From: an uncultured Bacteroidota bacterium
Lineage (GTDB): Bacteria > Bacteroidota > Bacteroidia > Chitinophagales > Chitinophagaceae
Reading direction: 5' to 3'
Length of the DNA: 64,000 nt
NCBI GenBank assembly: GCA_903882805.1
Contig: CAIRYK010000065.1
Coordinates: 1 to 64,000, forward strand
The notes beneath the pieces were generated by a model. The model searched no databases. It was not told the origin of the DNA and saw nothing but the letters and a program-made list of their open reading frames with translations. Both the position numbers and the translations under genes were made by a program. Shown here one piece after another: positions 27,321-35,757 of the stretch. Positions within the stretch are counted from its first letter, which is position 1, and each line of letters begins with the position of its first letter.

Positions 27321-28408
27321 GCTACGGTAAGTATTATGCTTTCCATGGTGAGGCCGGGCCCGAAGGCTGCGGCAAAAATATGTTCGCCCTGCAGATGTTG
27401 TATGCCGGGCCACAACTCCTTAATCACAAAAAGCAGCGTTGCCGACGACATATTGCCGTAGTTGCGCAGTATTGTGTACGAGGCCGCCATGTCGTCGTCG
27501 GTTATGCTTAGCCCGGCGCCTATGGCCTGTAGTATGCGCTTGCCGCCGGGATGTATGCAGTAGCGCCGCACATCGGTATCGGCAAGGCCGGCATGCGCCA
27601 GCGCGCGGCGCTTCATACCGCCAATATCGGCCCTGAAAATCTCCGGCACCTCGGCAGAGAGCGTCATCACAAAGCCGCTCGACGACAGATTCCAGGTCAT
27701 GGAGTCTTTCTCGTCTTTTAGCACCTCTGAATAAAAACTGCTGAGTTTTATACCGGGCGCGGGGTGACCATCGGCCACTACCAGCGCCGCCGCCGACCCA
27801 TCGGCAAACAACAAAGGAGCGGTTATGGCGTCCTCGGTAAATACCTTCTGAAAGTGCAGCGTGCACAGCTCGGTGCATACTACCAGTACCCGGGCGTCGG
27901 GCTGCGCAGTTACAATATCATTGGCCATTTTCAGTCCATGCACGGCGGCATAGCAACCCATGAAGTTCACGGCCGTCCGGGCGGTGTGAGCTGGTAGTTG
28001 CAGGGCCTCCATGAGTTGCAGCTCCAGCCCCGGCGCCGACATGCCTGTGCAACTTACCGTAATGAGATGTGTAATATCGGCGGCATCCATTACGCCCTGC
28101 AGGCAGGCGCGACTGCTGGCCACCGACAGCGGCAGGGCATGACGCTTATACCACTCCATACGGTACTCCAGACCGGGAAACGGCTCCAGATCGCGCGACT
28201 TTGGGTAAAACTGCCATTCGCTCATAGGCGCGGTATAGTCGGGTATTACAGAGTACCGGGTATCTATGCCGCTGTGCTTGTATAAGTAGCTCAGTATACG
28301 TCGCTCTTTGTCGCCCGCTCCGTAGGCTCCATCCATAAACTCCAGCAACTGCTGCTGGGTATGGCAATAGGGCGGCGTTTGGGTAGCGATCGATATTATT
28401 TTGGCCAC
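27317..28408 (-). CDS. Type III polyketide synthase
   Basis: A 363-residue chalcone/stilbene synthase family enzyme that extends an acyl-CoA with malonyl-CoA and cyclises it without an acyl carrier protein. The catalytic triad is complete: Cys152 (NFMGCYAAVHG), His286 (CIHPGGKRIL) and Asn319 (NYGNMSSAT). The family signature near the C terminus is degenerate (AAAFGPGLTMES) but recognisable. It is first in a coupled three-gene operon with a methyltransferase and a flavoprotein. Alkylresorcinol or alkylpyrone products are the best guess. Confidence 0.93.
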   Translation of the reverse strand: MAKIISIATQTPPYCHTQQQLLEFMDGAYGAGDKERRILSYLYKHSGIDTRYSVIPDYTAPMSEWQFYPKSRDLEPFPGLEYRMEWYKRHALPLSVASSRACLQGVMDAADITHLITVSCTGMSAPGLELQLMEALQLPAHTARTAVNFMGCYAAVHGLKMANDIVTAQPDARVLVVCTELCTLHFQKVFTEDAITAPLLFADGSAAALVVADGHPAPGIKLSSFYSEVLKDEKDSMTWNLSSSGFVMTLSAEVPEIFRADIGGMKRRALAHAGLADTDVRRYCIHPGGKRILQAIGAGLSITDDDMAASYTILRNYGNMSSATLLFVIKELWPGIQHLQGEHIFAAAFGPGLTMESIILTVA

Positions 28409-28678
28409 AGGATTTTAATGTTTGTACATGTAAATATACGGAGCCAAAGGTATGCAGGCTTCACAAAGCTTACCGGACTCGAATTAATATCGCAACATGG
28501 GTTTAGCAGCTTGCCGTGCGCTACAACGCTATTAGTCTGTTAATATTAATACGTTAACCGAATCCCGGCGCCATTTCTGCATCCGATAATTTGTATATTC
28601 GCCAGAGTATTTACTTACTACAAGGGGTAAGGGCGTCGCACGGCGGTTTTTTTTGATAATCAACAGTTTTGATAGTAT

Positions 28679-29455
28679 ATGAAGCAAACTATTTTAGCAA
28701 TAGCCTGTATTTTATGTAGCATAGCCGGCTTTAGCCAGATGCCGTCTAATATGCAGATGATTTCAGTAAAGGGCGGCAGTTTCTTTATGGGCAGCGACGA
28801 CCCCAAGTACCGCGGCGAACAATACGAAAACGAACGCCCGGTGCGCAGGGTGCATGTAAGTAGTTTCTTTATAGGCAAGTATGAGGTAACACAGGCGCAG
28901 TGGCGCAAAGTGATGGGTATAAACCCTCCTGCCTACAACGGCGTAGACTATGGCAACAAGTTTTGCGACGAATGTCCGGTAGTAAAGATAAGTTGGGACG
29001 ATGTGCAGGAATTTATAAAACGCCTGAATGCCAAAACCGGCAAAACCTACCGCCTGCCCACCGAAACAGAATGGGAATATGCAGCGCGCGGCGGCAAATA
29101 CCCCAAGAATTTCCTTTTTAGCGGCGGCAACAAAATGGCCGAGGTGGGCTGGAACGGTAAGAAAAACGGCACTACACACCCTGTAGGTCAGAAAATATGC
29201 AACGAGGTGGGCGTATTCGATATGTCGGGCAATGTGCTGGAGTGGTGTTCGGACTGGTATGGCGCCGATTACTACAGCGGCACTGTAGATGAAACTGACC
29301 CAAAAGGCCCAATGACAGGCGCTCAGCGCGTATTGCGCGGAGGTTCGTTTTTCGACGACGACGATGTGTGCCGCAGCACCTACCGCAGCCATATGGACCC
29401 CGGCACCCGCCAGTGGAACATAGGTTTCCGTCTGGCTATGGATGATGCGCAATAA
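28679..29455 (+). CDS. Secreted SUMF1/formylglycine-enzyme-fold protein
   Basis: A 258-residue exported protein: signal peptide (~1-19, ending GFSQ), then a full SUMF1 domain. Visible family motifs are MGSDD, YEVTQAQWRKVMG, PVVKISWDDVQEF, RLPTETEWEYAARGG, GNVLEWCSDWYG and RVLRGGSFFDDD...YRS. The catalytic cysteine pair of true formylglycine-generating enzymes is not evident and no sulfatase is near, so it more likely belongs to the broad non-catalytic or lipoprotein-type branch (GldK-like in fold). Confidence 0.85.
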   Translation: MKQTILAIACILCSIAGFSQMPSNMQMISVKGGSFFMGSDDPKYRGEQYENERPVRRVHVSSFFIGKYEVTQAQWRKVMGINPPAYNGVDYGNKFCDECPVVKISWDDVQEFIKRLNAKTGKTYRLPTETEWEYAARGGKYPKNFLFSGGNKMAEVGWNGKKNGTTHPVGQKICNEVGVFDMSGNVLEWCSDWYGADYYSGTVDETDPKGPMTGAQRVLRGGSFFDDDDVCRSTYRSHMDPGTRQWNIGFRLAMDDAQ

Positions 29456-29549
29456 GCTGTCGCCTAAGACATCCACTCTAAATCCTTAGGATTATCATTT
29501 TTCTTTAATTGGCTATCAATATTAGCTTGCACGCGTGCAATAAAACATT

Positions 29550-29577
29550 TTGCAATGCGGCAATTGATATAACTTTG
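29550..29577 (+). promoter_or_regulatory. Promoter of the S41 protease gene
   Basis: TTG at 29550-29552, 17-bp spacer, TAACTTTG at 29570-29577; the ATG follows 16 bp later. A close match to the Bacteroidota consensus. Confidence 0.75.
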
Positions 29578-29593
29578 CCCTCAGTTACAGAAA

Positions 29594-31240
29594 ATGGATG
29601 CACCTCGACGGGATAGAAACAAAGTGTGGACACCGCTTTTTTTCTCATTGGTATTAATAGCGGGTATGGTATTGGGCTTTAATTTGCGCGACTCATTGCG
29701 CAATAAGCGCAACATAACCACCGTAATAGAGCGCAACGACCGCCTGGAGGAAATAATAGACCTCATCAACGAAAAATACGTTGATACCATCAACTCCAAC
29801 CAACTATATAAAAACGCTGTTTCGGGTATTCTCAAAACCCTCGATCCGCATACGGTATACATACCTGCCGAAGACCTGCAGGATGTAAACGACGATCTGG
29901 AAGGCGGCTTCTCGGGCGTGGGCGTGGAGTTTGCCATAATCAGAGACACCATACAGGTAACCTCGGTATTTGACAACGGCCCCGCAGCCAATGCCGGCGT
30001 AGAGCCCGGCGACCGACTGATAAAAGTAGGCGACAGCCTGGTGGCAGGCAACGGCATAACATCGGAACGAATAATGCACCTGCTGAGAGGAAAGCAAAAA
30101 AGCAAAGTAAATGTGGTGGTGAAACGCGCTATCACCGACTCTATTCTTCAGTTCAGACTGGTGCGCGACATAATACCCACCTATAGCATAGACGCCAACC
30201 TGATGCTGGACGAACAAACCGGATTTATAAAAATAAACCGGTTTAGCGCCACCACCTACAAGGAGTTTAATAAAGCGCTGACGGAACTAAAACAAAAAGG
30301 CGCCAAACAAATAGTACTGGACCTGAGGGGTAACCCGGGCGGATATCTGGACGCAGCCAGCCGCATAGCCGACGATTTTCTTGACGACAACAAACTTATT
30401 GTGTACACCCAGGGTCTGCACAACACCCGCACCGAATACAAGGCGCACGAAGACGGCCTTTTTGAACAAGGCAAACTGATTATTCTGGTAGACGAGGGGT
30501 CTGCATCGGCAAGCGAAATATTGGCGGGAGCGCTGCAAGACTGGGACCGCGGCGTGGTGATAGGCCGCCGAAGCTATGGCAAAGGCCTTGTGCAAGAGCA
30601 ATATGAAATGCCCGACGGCGCAGGACTGAGGCTGACCATTGCCAAATACTACACGCCATCGGGCAGGTGCATTCAGCGGTCGTTTGCCAACGGTAAAGAC
30701 GCCTACCGCAACGACTATGTGAAACGCTACGAGGCAGAAGAAGTAACCGGACAAGATACCATGGCCATAGCCGATACCACTCCCTACTACACCTCTAAAA
30801 AACGAGTGGTGTATGGCGGCGGCGGCATTAAGCCCGATGTATATGTACCCTTCGATACAGCGCGCATATCGTCGGCAATGGCAGGTATGCTGTATAGCGA
30901 GGAACTGCGCAATGCGATTTGGGACTACTACATACAAAACCGCAAAACGCTCAAATTCCGCGACATTGCCGACTACGGCGTATCGTTCAACGCTATGGAT
31001 CAGGTAACGGGCAGGTATCTGGCCAGCCTTAAGCCCGATGCGCGCAAGGTAGCCGCCAGAGAACTGGCGCGCCCTACCAACAAGAACCTGCAACAGATGC
31101 ACATAAAAGCGCAGATAGCCCGCTATTTGTATCGCGACAACGGCTACTACTCTGTAAGCCTAAAAGAAGATCAGGTGGTGAAAAAAGCGCTACAGGTCAT
31201 CAACAGCCCTGCTTACTCAAAAATCGTGAGCGGGAAGTAA
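29594..31240 (+). CDS. S41 family C-terminal processing peptidase
   Basis: A 548-residue membrane-anchored periplasmic protease. Residues 12-30 form the anchor. A PDZ domain follows (GGFSGVGVEF...GVEPGDRLIKV, about 104-190). The serine-lysine catalytic dyad is Ser305 (EGSASASE) and Lys330 (RRSYGKG), with the usual 25-residue spacing. Such enzymes cut proteins with hydrophobic C termini. It converges with the next gene, overlapping it by 24 bp. Confidence 0.93.
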   Translation: MDAPRRDRNKVWTPLFFSLVLIAGMVLGFNLRDSLRNKRNITTVIERNDRLEEIIDLINEKYVDTINSNQLYKNAVSGILKTLDPHTVYIPAEDLQDVNDDLEGGFSGVGVEFAIIRDTIQVTSVFDNGPAANAGVEPGDRLIKVGDSLVAGNGITSERIMHLLRGKQKSKVNVVVKRAITDSILQFRLVRDIIPTYSIDANLMLDEQTGFIKINRFSATTYKEFNKALTELKQKGAKQIVLDLRGNPGGYLDAASRIADDFLDDNKLIVYTQGLHNTRTEYKAHEDGLFEQGKLIILVDEGSASASEILAGALQDWDRGVVIGRRSYGKGLVQEQYEMPDGAGLRLTIAKYYTPSGRCIQRSFANGKDAYRNDYVKRYEAEEVTGQDTMAIADTTPYYTSKKRVVYGGGGIKPDVYVPFDTARISSAMAGMLYSEELRNAIWDYYIQNRKTLKFRDIADYGVSFNAMDQVTGRYLASLKPDARKVAARELARPTNKNLQQMHIKAQIARYLYRDNGYYSVSLKEDQVVKKALQVINSPAYSKIVSGK

Positions 31241-31660
31241 GTTCATCCACGCTATATTATCTATATCCACAGCATTGGCGCAAAACGTTTGGCTGCCGTT
31301 GGTCAGCAGCCAGTAGCTGCATTGCATTACCCGCTGATAGCTGAGCAACTGGTGCAGCGTAGCCTCAGTAACCGGTACATCGGGAGCTTTGCACTCCACC
31401 AGCATCCAGGGTTTGTGCTCGCGATTATATACCACAATGTCAAACCGTTTTGTGCGCGCGCCTACCTGTATTGTTTTCTCCACGGCAATAAGCCCCGCAG
31501 GATACTGCATACTACACAAAAAGTACTGCAGCATATACTGCCGCACATGCTCTTCGGGCGTTAGTGTAACCCATTTTTTACGAATAGGGTCGAACACCAG
31601 TGTCTTGCCATCGGTCTTGCGCAACCTGAGTTGTACTCCTGAAAAATCGGGATGAATCAT
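31217..31660 (-). CDS. Stand-alone HsdR-N-like nuclease-fold protein
   Basis: A 147-residue protein resembling the type I restriction enzyme R-subunit N-terminal domain (HSDR_N). The PD-(D/E)XK core is visible: KRFDIVVYN supplies the Asp and MLVECKAP the E-x-K, and TEATLHQLLSYQ follows. No helicase, specificity or methylase gene is near, so it is not a restriction system. Its C-terminal coding end overlaps the 3' end of the convergent protease gene by 24 bp. Confidence 0.8.
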   Translation of the reverse strand: MIHPDFSGVQLRLRKTDGKTLVFDPIRKKWVTLTPEEHVRQYMLQYFLCSMQYPAGLIAVEKTIQVGARTKRFDIVVYNREHKPWMLVECKAPDVPVTEATLHQLLSYQRVMQCSYWLLTNGSQTFCANAVDIDNIAWMNLLPAHDF

Positions 31661-31762
31661 GAGCAGTAAAAATAACGAATTAGCCGCGCCCTTACTACTA
31701 TGCAGCTATGGGCAACTGCCATAAATGGGCCGACACTAATATTGTTCCTTCGCACTTTAAAT

Positions 31763-31845
31763 CAGCTTATACCAAATCGATGAAAAAATTCGGCGCCAAC
31801 GCATGTGATTGCGCCGTTAGGCTCTACAGGTTTGTAGTTGGGTTA
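31763..31845. repeat. Interspersed intergenic repeat (copy A)
   Basis: Starts TTATACCAAATCGATGAAAA, then a stretch with GGCGCCAACGCA and ATTGCGCC-GTTAGG. The same element, in the opposite orientation, lies at about 61963-62025. The remaining intergenic DNA to 31949 holds no gene that I can support. Confidence 0.7.
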
Positions 31846-31949
31846 TATACTATTTATAGGCGGCGCCCCGTAGGGTCGCAACAATGCCCGCATGACGATT
31901 TTATTGTCCAAACGGCATTAGTTCTGAGCCTAAACAACTGATTGCCGCA

Positions 31950-33233
31950 CTATGTCTTTCTCGGCTTTTTCTTAGCCGCCGGAAATAGAACGTTGTTGAG
32001 TATAAGCCGGTAGCCTGGCGAATTGGGATGAAGCGCGAGATCGGTAACCGGATCGCCTATATGGTGCTCATAATCTTCGGGGTCATGGCCGCCGTAAAAT
32101 GTCCAGGTACCCTTGCCGTATTCGCCATGTATGTAGCGGGCTTCGTTGGCGGGTTTGTAGTCGCCCATCACCAGCACGCTCGACTTCAACACTTCTTTCC
32201 TGAAAGCAGTAGTTTGCCCCATAAAACCCTTGATAGTGGTAGTGTGGTTTTGGCAAAGCATTGCCGGCACCGGGTCGAATTTGGCGGAGAATGTAAACAG
32301 CGAGAAATAGTCGGTCTTCATCTGCGCGCGGCCCTGACGGAGCTGCGTATTGTCGATATTAGACACCTCGTACTCGTATGGATTGGTAACGATAGAGAAA
32401 TCTTTGAAGGCAAAGCTTTTGGTAAAGTCGAGCTTTTGTTGCGCTGCCGGGTCCATTGGGTCGCCATCAAAGGGGGTTTCGCAAATATCTACGCCATCGG
32501 CCGCCATAGCAATATCGTACGAGTCGGTGGCCGAGCACATGGCAAACAGGTAGCCGCCGCCCGCCACAAAGTCGCGTATCTTTTTGGCAATAGCCAGCTT
32601 CAGCTGCGATACCTTTTTATAATTATACTTTTTGGCTGTCTCCTCGGCTTTTTTCTGGTCGTTCTGATACCATGCCGTGTTGCGGTAGCTACCCCAAAAC
32701 TTGCCATACTGCCCAGTGAAGTCTTCGTGGTGCAAGTGCAACCAGTCGTACTTAGCCAGATTATCGGCCAGCAGCTCGTCGTCATACAGTTTGTCGAAAG
32801 GTATTTCGGCATAGGTGAGCACGAGCGTTACGGCATCATCCCAGGGTTCTTTGTTGGGCGGAGTGTACACGCCTATTTTAGGAGGTTTTTCCAGTTTTAT
32901 GATGTCGCCGTTAAAATCCGGATTGGCTATTTCGTTGAGCATGCCGCCATATTGGGCGTCGCTCACTATCTGGTAGGTTACGCCGCGCAGCTTGCACATA
33001 CGCTCCATAACATCTACCTGATCCATACCAAAGCTACCGCCCTTGTAGTTGAGCAGCCAGTCGACCGATACGCCCAGTTTCAGCGCGGCAAAAGCCACGC
33101 CATAGGCCTTTATATGGTTGGCCTGCCCGTCGGCATCCATAGGTATAAATATTTTGGCGGCAGATGCTGTATTGCCCGCAAGCAGACCTATAACCAGACA
33201 CCACAATAACAGACCGCGTTTCATATGAATCAT
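31950..33233 (-). CDS. Exported 'asparagine synthetase B'-like protein of unknown function
   Basis: A 427-residue protein with a signal peptide ending near ASA (Met at 33224 is a good alternative start). It has motifs of a protein group widely labelled asparagine synthetase B in Bacteroidota: MDADGQANHIKAYG, DWLLNYKGGSF, PWDDAVTLVLTYAEIPFDKLYDDEL and YDWLHLHHEDFTGQYGKF. None of the hallmarks of asparagine synthetase are present: no N-terminal Cys2 glutaminase and no PP-loop SGGxDS. The second half looks like a class I glutamine-amidotransferase-like fold. It is exported, unlike any asparagine synthetase. Function unknown. Confidence 0.82.
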   Translation of the reverse strand: MIHMKRGLLLWCLVIGLLAGNTASAAKIFIPMDADGQANHIKAYGVAFAALKLGVSVDWLLNYKGGSFGMDQVDVMERMCKLRGVTYQIVSDAQYGGMLNEIANPDFNGDIIKLEKPPKIGVYTPPNKEPWDDAVTLVLTYAEIPFDKLYDDELLADNLAKYDWLHLHHEDFTGQYGKFWGSYRNTAWYQNDQKKAEETAKKYNYKKVSQLKLAIAKKIRDFVAGGGYLFAMCSATDSYDIAMAADGVDICETPFDGDPMDPAAQQKLDFTKSFAFKDFSIVTNPYEYEVSNIDNTQLRQGRAQMKTDYFSLFTFSAKFDPVPAMLCQNHTTTIKGFMGQTTAFRKEVLKSSVLVMGDYKPANEARYIHGEYGKGTWTFYGGHDPEDYEHHIGDPVTDLALHPNSPGYRLILNNVLFPAAKKKPRKT

Positions 33234-33420
33234 TCTTAGCTTAATAAGACTGTAAGTTACCTATAATGGGCAAATATGGCGTTGTTGTTCCATAATTTTT
33301 AACAAACAATGCCTTTACCTGCGCCACCGGGGGCAGCGCTACCCTGCGCCCGCCGTGCGTGCATGCTGTTGTATCCGTCAATTTGCTTTACCTTTATTGT
33401 TTGCAACCAACCACACAATC

Positions 33421-33828
33421 ATGGCGTTATTTTCTCAGCTCAGCAATTACCGCAATTTCGGCCTCCTCGTGTTGCGGGTGGGCGTAGGTGTGATGATGTT
33501 TATGCACGGCCTGCCCAAACTTACCGGCGGTCCCGACAAATGGGTAGAGCTGGGTAAAAACATGGGGCATTTGCACATTTATTTTTTGCCTGCCCTGTGG
33601 GGCTTTATGTGTGCCGTTACCGAGGTTATCGGCGGTTTGTTTTGCGTATTGGGCCTGTGGTTCAGGCTGGTGTGTATGCTTATGGTTATCAATTTTATAG
33701 TGGCCATCCTTACACTGTTTGCAGGTGGTAGCAGCGTACTGGGCGCATCAGAAGCCATAGAGCTGTGCTGCGTCTTTTTTGGGCTTATCTTCCTCGGGCC
33801 GGGGGCAATGTCGGTGGATAAGGGGTAG
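33421..33828 (+). CDS. DoxX family membrane protein
   Basis: A 135-residue protein with four membrane helices. GLLVLRVGVGVMMFMHGLPKL and the later GLFCVLGLWFR match the DoxX family; members act near quinones or thiol oxidation but this one's role is unknown. ATG at 33421 starts the conserved part; the open frame upstream to 33355 is Cys-rich and not family-like. Confidence 0.85.
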   Translation: MALFSQLSNYRNFGLLVLRVGVGVMMFMHGLPKLTGGPDKWVELGKNMGHLHIYFLPALWGFMCAVTEVIGGLFCVLGLWFRLVCMLMVINFIVAILTLFAGGSSVLGASEAIELCCVFFGLIFLGPGAMSVDKG

Positions 33829-34230
33829 GTATGCTGAAAGCGCATATAGAAGTGTACTTAGTTTAACTCTATGGTTAGCCCAAAAAATATTTAATACCAA
33901 CTACTGGAATACACTTCTGGCGGAGGCTTTAGGTCTTTTTCAATTGCCTGAACGCTGTGTTGCGGCACAGTTGTAGGCGATATCATATTATTATTTTGCC
34001 TGTTTTGGCCCTTCGCCAATCATTTAACACTCACTAATTACGTGCTATATATTTTTTTCGGCAGTTTCAGAAAAATGTCTATTTTTATAATTCTCACCCC
34101 TTATGATATCCTTTATGAAAAAAGTCTCTCTCTCTTTTTAGCGCTATTTATTGCTGCTCAACACTTTACAATATACGGGAAGGAGAATTGCGTAAACAAG
34201 CGTTACAACATGTTGGCGTATAAACAGATA
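33829..34230. other. Intergenic stretch without a gene
   Basis: AT-rich DNA between DoxX and the T9SS remnant. A 88-codon frame (34042-34308) crosses into the remnant in its reading frame but has no signal peptide or promoter; it is not called as a gene. Confidence 0.5.
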
Positions 34231-34334
34231 ATCACCACAACCGTAACAGATATTAAAAACCTTCCCGCGGGGTGTATACCATTACGCTTAGGGGCGAGGC
34301 TGGCGTGAAGGTGGAGCAATGGGTGAAGTGGTAG
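34231..34334 (+). pseudogene. Remnant of a T9SS sorting domain
   Basis: The DNA matches the 3' end of the gene at 35796-38699. It reads TDIKNLPAG, then after a one-base deletion in the VYTITL codons continues YTITLRGEAGVKVEQWVKW and a stop at 34332-34334. Only the last ~30 codons survive, so it is a decayed relict of a neighbouring paralog, separated from the intact gene by the inserted element. Confidence 0.8.
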
Positions 34335-34337
34335 GGT

Positions 34338-34345
34338 GAAATTTT
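34338..34345. repeat. Target-site duplication, left copy
   Basis: GAAATTTT directly abuts the left end of the inserted element; the identical octamer lies at 35758-35765. Confidence 0.93.
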
Positions 34346-34394
34346 GGTAACTATCGCTCACTTGGGATTTAATTAATTAAATATGTATTTTTAT

Positions 34395-34424
34395 TTGTCG
34401 GCAATCAAATAAGGTGTATCTTTG
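34395..34424 (+). promoter_or_regulatory. Promoter of the transposase remnant
   Basis: TTG 34395-34397, 19-bp spacer, TATCTTTG 34417-34424; ATG follows at 34445. A textbook Bacteroidota promoter. Confidence 0.75.
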
Positions 34425-34444
34425 TCCCAACAAAGCGATAATTT

Positions 34445-34916
34445 ATGTTTGCAGATTTTAAAACACTACCACAACTGTTTGACTTCTTTAAAGATGAGGT
34501 TATATGTTCTACTTATTGGGAGCAAGTAAGATGGGAAGGTAATGTAACATGCCCTCATTGTGATAGCGTTAATCCTTACAAAACAAACAGGGGTTATAAA
34601 TGCCGCAACATAGAATGTCAAAAGAAATTTAGCGCAATCACTGGTACTATATTTGAAAATACCAAAATGCCTTTGCGTACATGGTTTGCTGCAATATACC
34701 TTTGCTCTAATCATAAGAAAGGTATTAGTTCTTTGCAGTTAAGTAGGGACTTAGGTATTCACCAAAAAAGCGCATGGTTTCTTTTACATCGCATACGCAA
34801 ACGAAACAGCTTACCGCTACAATACACGTAAGTCCGATAACAAACTTAGGTTTATAGATGTGATTACAAAATGCGATGGCACAAGATTGACTTATAAAGG
34901 ATTGACTAAAAAATAG
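34445..34916 (+). pseudogene. IS1595 transposase with deleted catalytic domain
   Basis: The first 119 or so residues are a normal IS1595 start: a zinc ribbon (CPHCDSVNPYK...KCRNIECQKKF), the TGTIFENTKMPLRTWF motif and the helix-turn-helix SSLQLSRDLGIHQKSAWFLLHRIR. The frame then stops at 34829-34831. In another frame the true C-terminal end continues: YRYNTRKSDN...GTRLTYKGLTKK and a stop at 34914-34916. The whole DDE catalytic domain between these parts is missing, so the gene is an internal deletion plus frameshift. Confidence 0.9.
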
Positions 34917-34946
34917 CTTTCATTTGGTTTGGCGATTAAATGAAAA

Positions 34947-34976
34947 ACGGCTACCAATATTGGTAGCCGTAACTTT
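34947..34976 (+). terminator. Hairpin after the transposase remnant
   Basis: A 24-bp perfect palindrome (ACGGCTACCAAT and its complement) followed closely by CTTTTTT. It also overlaps the -33 region of the next promoter. Confidence 0.75.
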
Positions 34977-34989
34977 TTTCGTATATTTG
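34960..34989 (+). promoter_or_regulatory. Promoter of the passenger operon
   Basis: TTG 34960-34962, 19-bp spacer, TATATTTG 34982-34989. The -33 box lies in the terminator palindrome, tying the two signals together. Confidence 0.72.
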
Positions 34990-35023
34990 TAGTGCCAAAC
35001 CTAAACCATGTAAGTAGTTTTTT

Positions 35024-35131
35024 ATGTCTTTAAATTTCGGTTTATGCTTATTTCTTATTTGCGCAGGCGTTTATATTGGTTTTTTTTTAAATTCCATATT
35101 CCCCCAAAAACACAATAATGAATCCAAATGA
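35024..35131 (+). CDS. Passenger gene 1: 35-residue membrane peptide
   Basis: ATG at 35024, stop at 35129-35131. The peptide starts MSLNFGLCLFLICAGVYI and is one hydrophobic helix followed by a short polar tail (FPQKHNNESK). It is 35 bp downstream of a good promoter and overlaps the next gene by 14 bp. Family unknown; may be a short leader or a real peptide. Confidence 0.45.
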   Translation: MSLNFGLCLFLICAGVYIGFFLNSIFPQKHNNESK

Positions 35132-35489
35132 AATGTACACAGCTGCTTACGTACTTCAATCAATTGTTGCTATATGCTCTATTGGGTTCTTTACAGATAG
35201 ACTAAATAGCAGACAAAAAAAAGCCACAGGAGTAGTCGTAAATTACAAAGGATTTGATTATCTATGTTTGGTGGAATCTTTAGAAACATCATGTACAAAA
35301 GAGATGCCGCTTTGTACCACTCTATATTCTAAAAACAGTTTTTTTATTTTTGGTGACTATGCAGACCAAAACAAGTGGTTTATATATGATTTCGGTTTAT
35401 TATATTGGCTAAAAACCGACAAAAATGTTTCGCCGATTCCAGTTAGGTATCAATTAAAATCAGTACTGAGAATTCCGACTGAAAAGTAA
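35118..35489 (+). CDS. Passenger gene 2: 123-residue unknown protein
   Basis: Inside the IS1595-type element. Residues 8-25 are hydrophobic and could anchor the protein; the rest is soluble with three Cys (CLVESLETSC...LC). No domain recognised. Codon use is AT-rich like the rest of the element and unlike its chromosomal neighbours. Confidence 0.6.
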   Translation: MNPNEMYTAAYVLQSIVAICSIGFFTDRLNSRQKKATGVVVNYKGFDYLCLVESLETSCTKEMPLCTTLYSKNSFFIFGDYADQNKWFIYDFGLLYWLKTDKNVSPIPVRYQLKSVLRIPTEK

Positions 35490-35530
35490 TATTTTACCCA
35501 ATATTAAATAATTAATAAGTATACTACATT

Positions 35531-35692
35531 ATGTCAAAGCAAAAGGATAAAAAGCCAAGACCCGACAAGTACGCTGAAAAGGTAGCTATAAACGTTACGT
35601 TTGGTGAGGCAATGAAGATGCTGGCGGTACACGCCAATACAAAAGGCACAAAGAAAATCACCTACGATAACAGAAATAGCACATCGCTATAA
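35531..35692 (+). CDS. Passenger gene 3: 53-residue protein typical of IS1595 neighbours
   Basis: ATG at 35531, stop at 35690-35692. The sequence MSKQKDKKPRPDKYAEKVAINVTFGEAMKML... is basic at both ends. Small proteins of the kind KYxEKLxVxGTFxDxMK are, to my recollection, often found beside IS1595 elements of Bacteroidota; this copy fits that pattern. Function unknown. Confidence 0.6.
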   Translation: MSKQKDKKPRPDKYAEKVAINVTFGEAMKMLAVHANTKGTKKITYDNRNSTSL

Positions 35693-35757
35693 AACCCGTT
35701 TAGGTAGGTGATTAACAGATTAATTATTTATATTATCCCAACTTAGCGATAGTTACC

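Larger units (their letters stand above)
34346..35757 (+). mobile_element. IS1595-type element with passenger genes
   Basis: A 1412-bp insertion. The terminal inverted repeats are 23 bp with two mismatches (outermost 13 bases, GGTAACTATCGCT, are perfect). The flanking 8-bp duplication GAAATTTT is exact; 8 bp is the IS1595 family value. It holds a decayed transposase with its promoter (34395-34916), a hairpin, a second promoter and three small genes. The inserted DNA is clearly more AT-rich than the host sequence. Because its own transposase is broken, movement would need a related transposase elsewhere. Confidence 0.93.

Noticed and set aside
31708-31941. 77-codon plus-strand frame between the nuclease-like and asparagine-synthetase-like genes
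   Set aside because: It runs through an interspersed repeat that also occurs inverted near 62 kb, so the frame is a by-product.
34042-34308. 88-codon frame left of the IS1595-type element
   Set aside because: It reads into the T9SS remnant and stops after the deletion; a relict, not a working gene.
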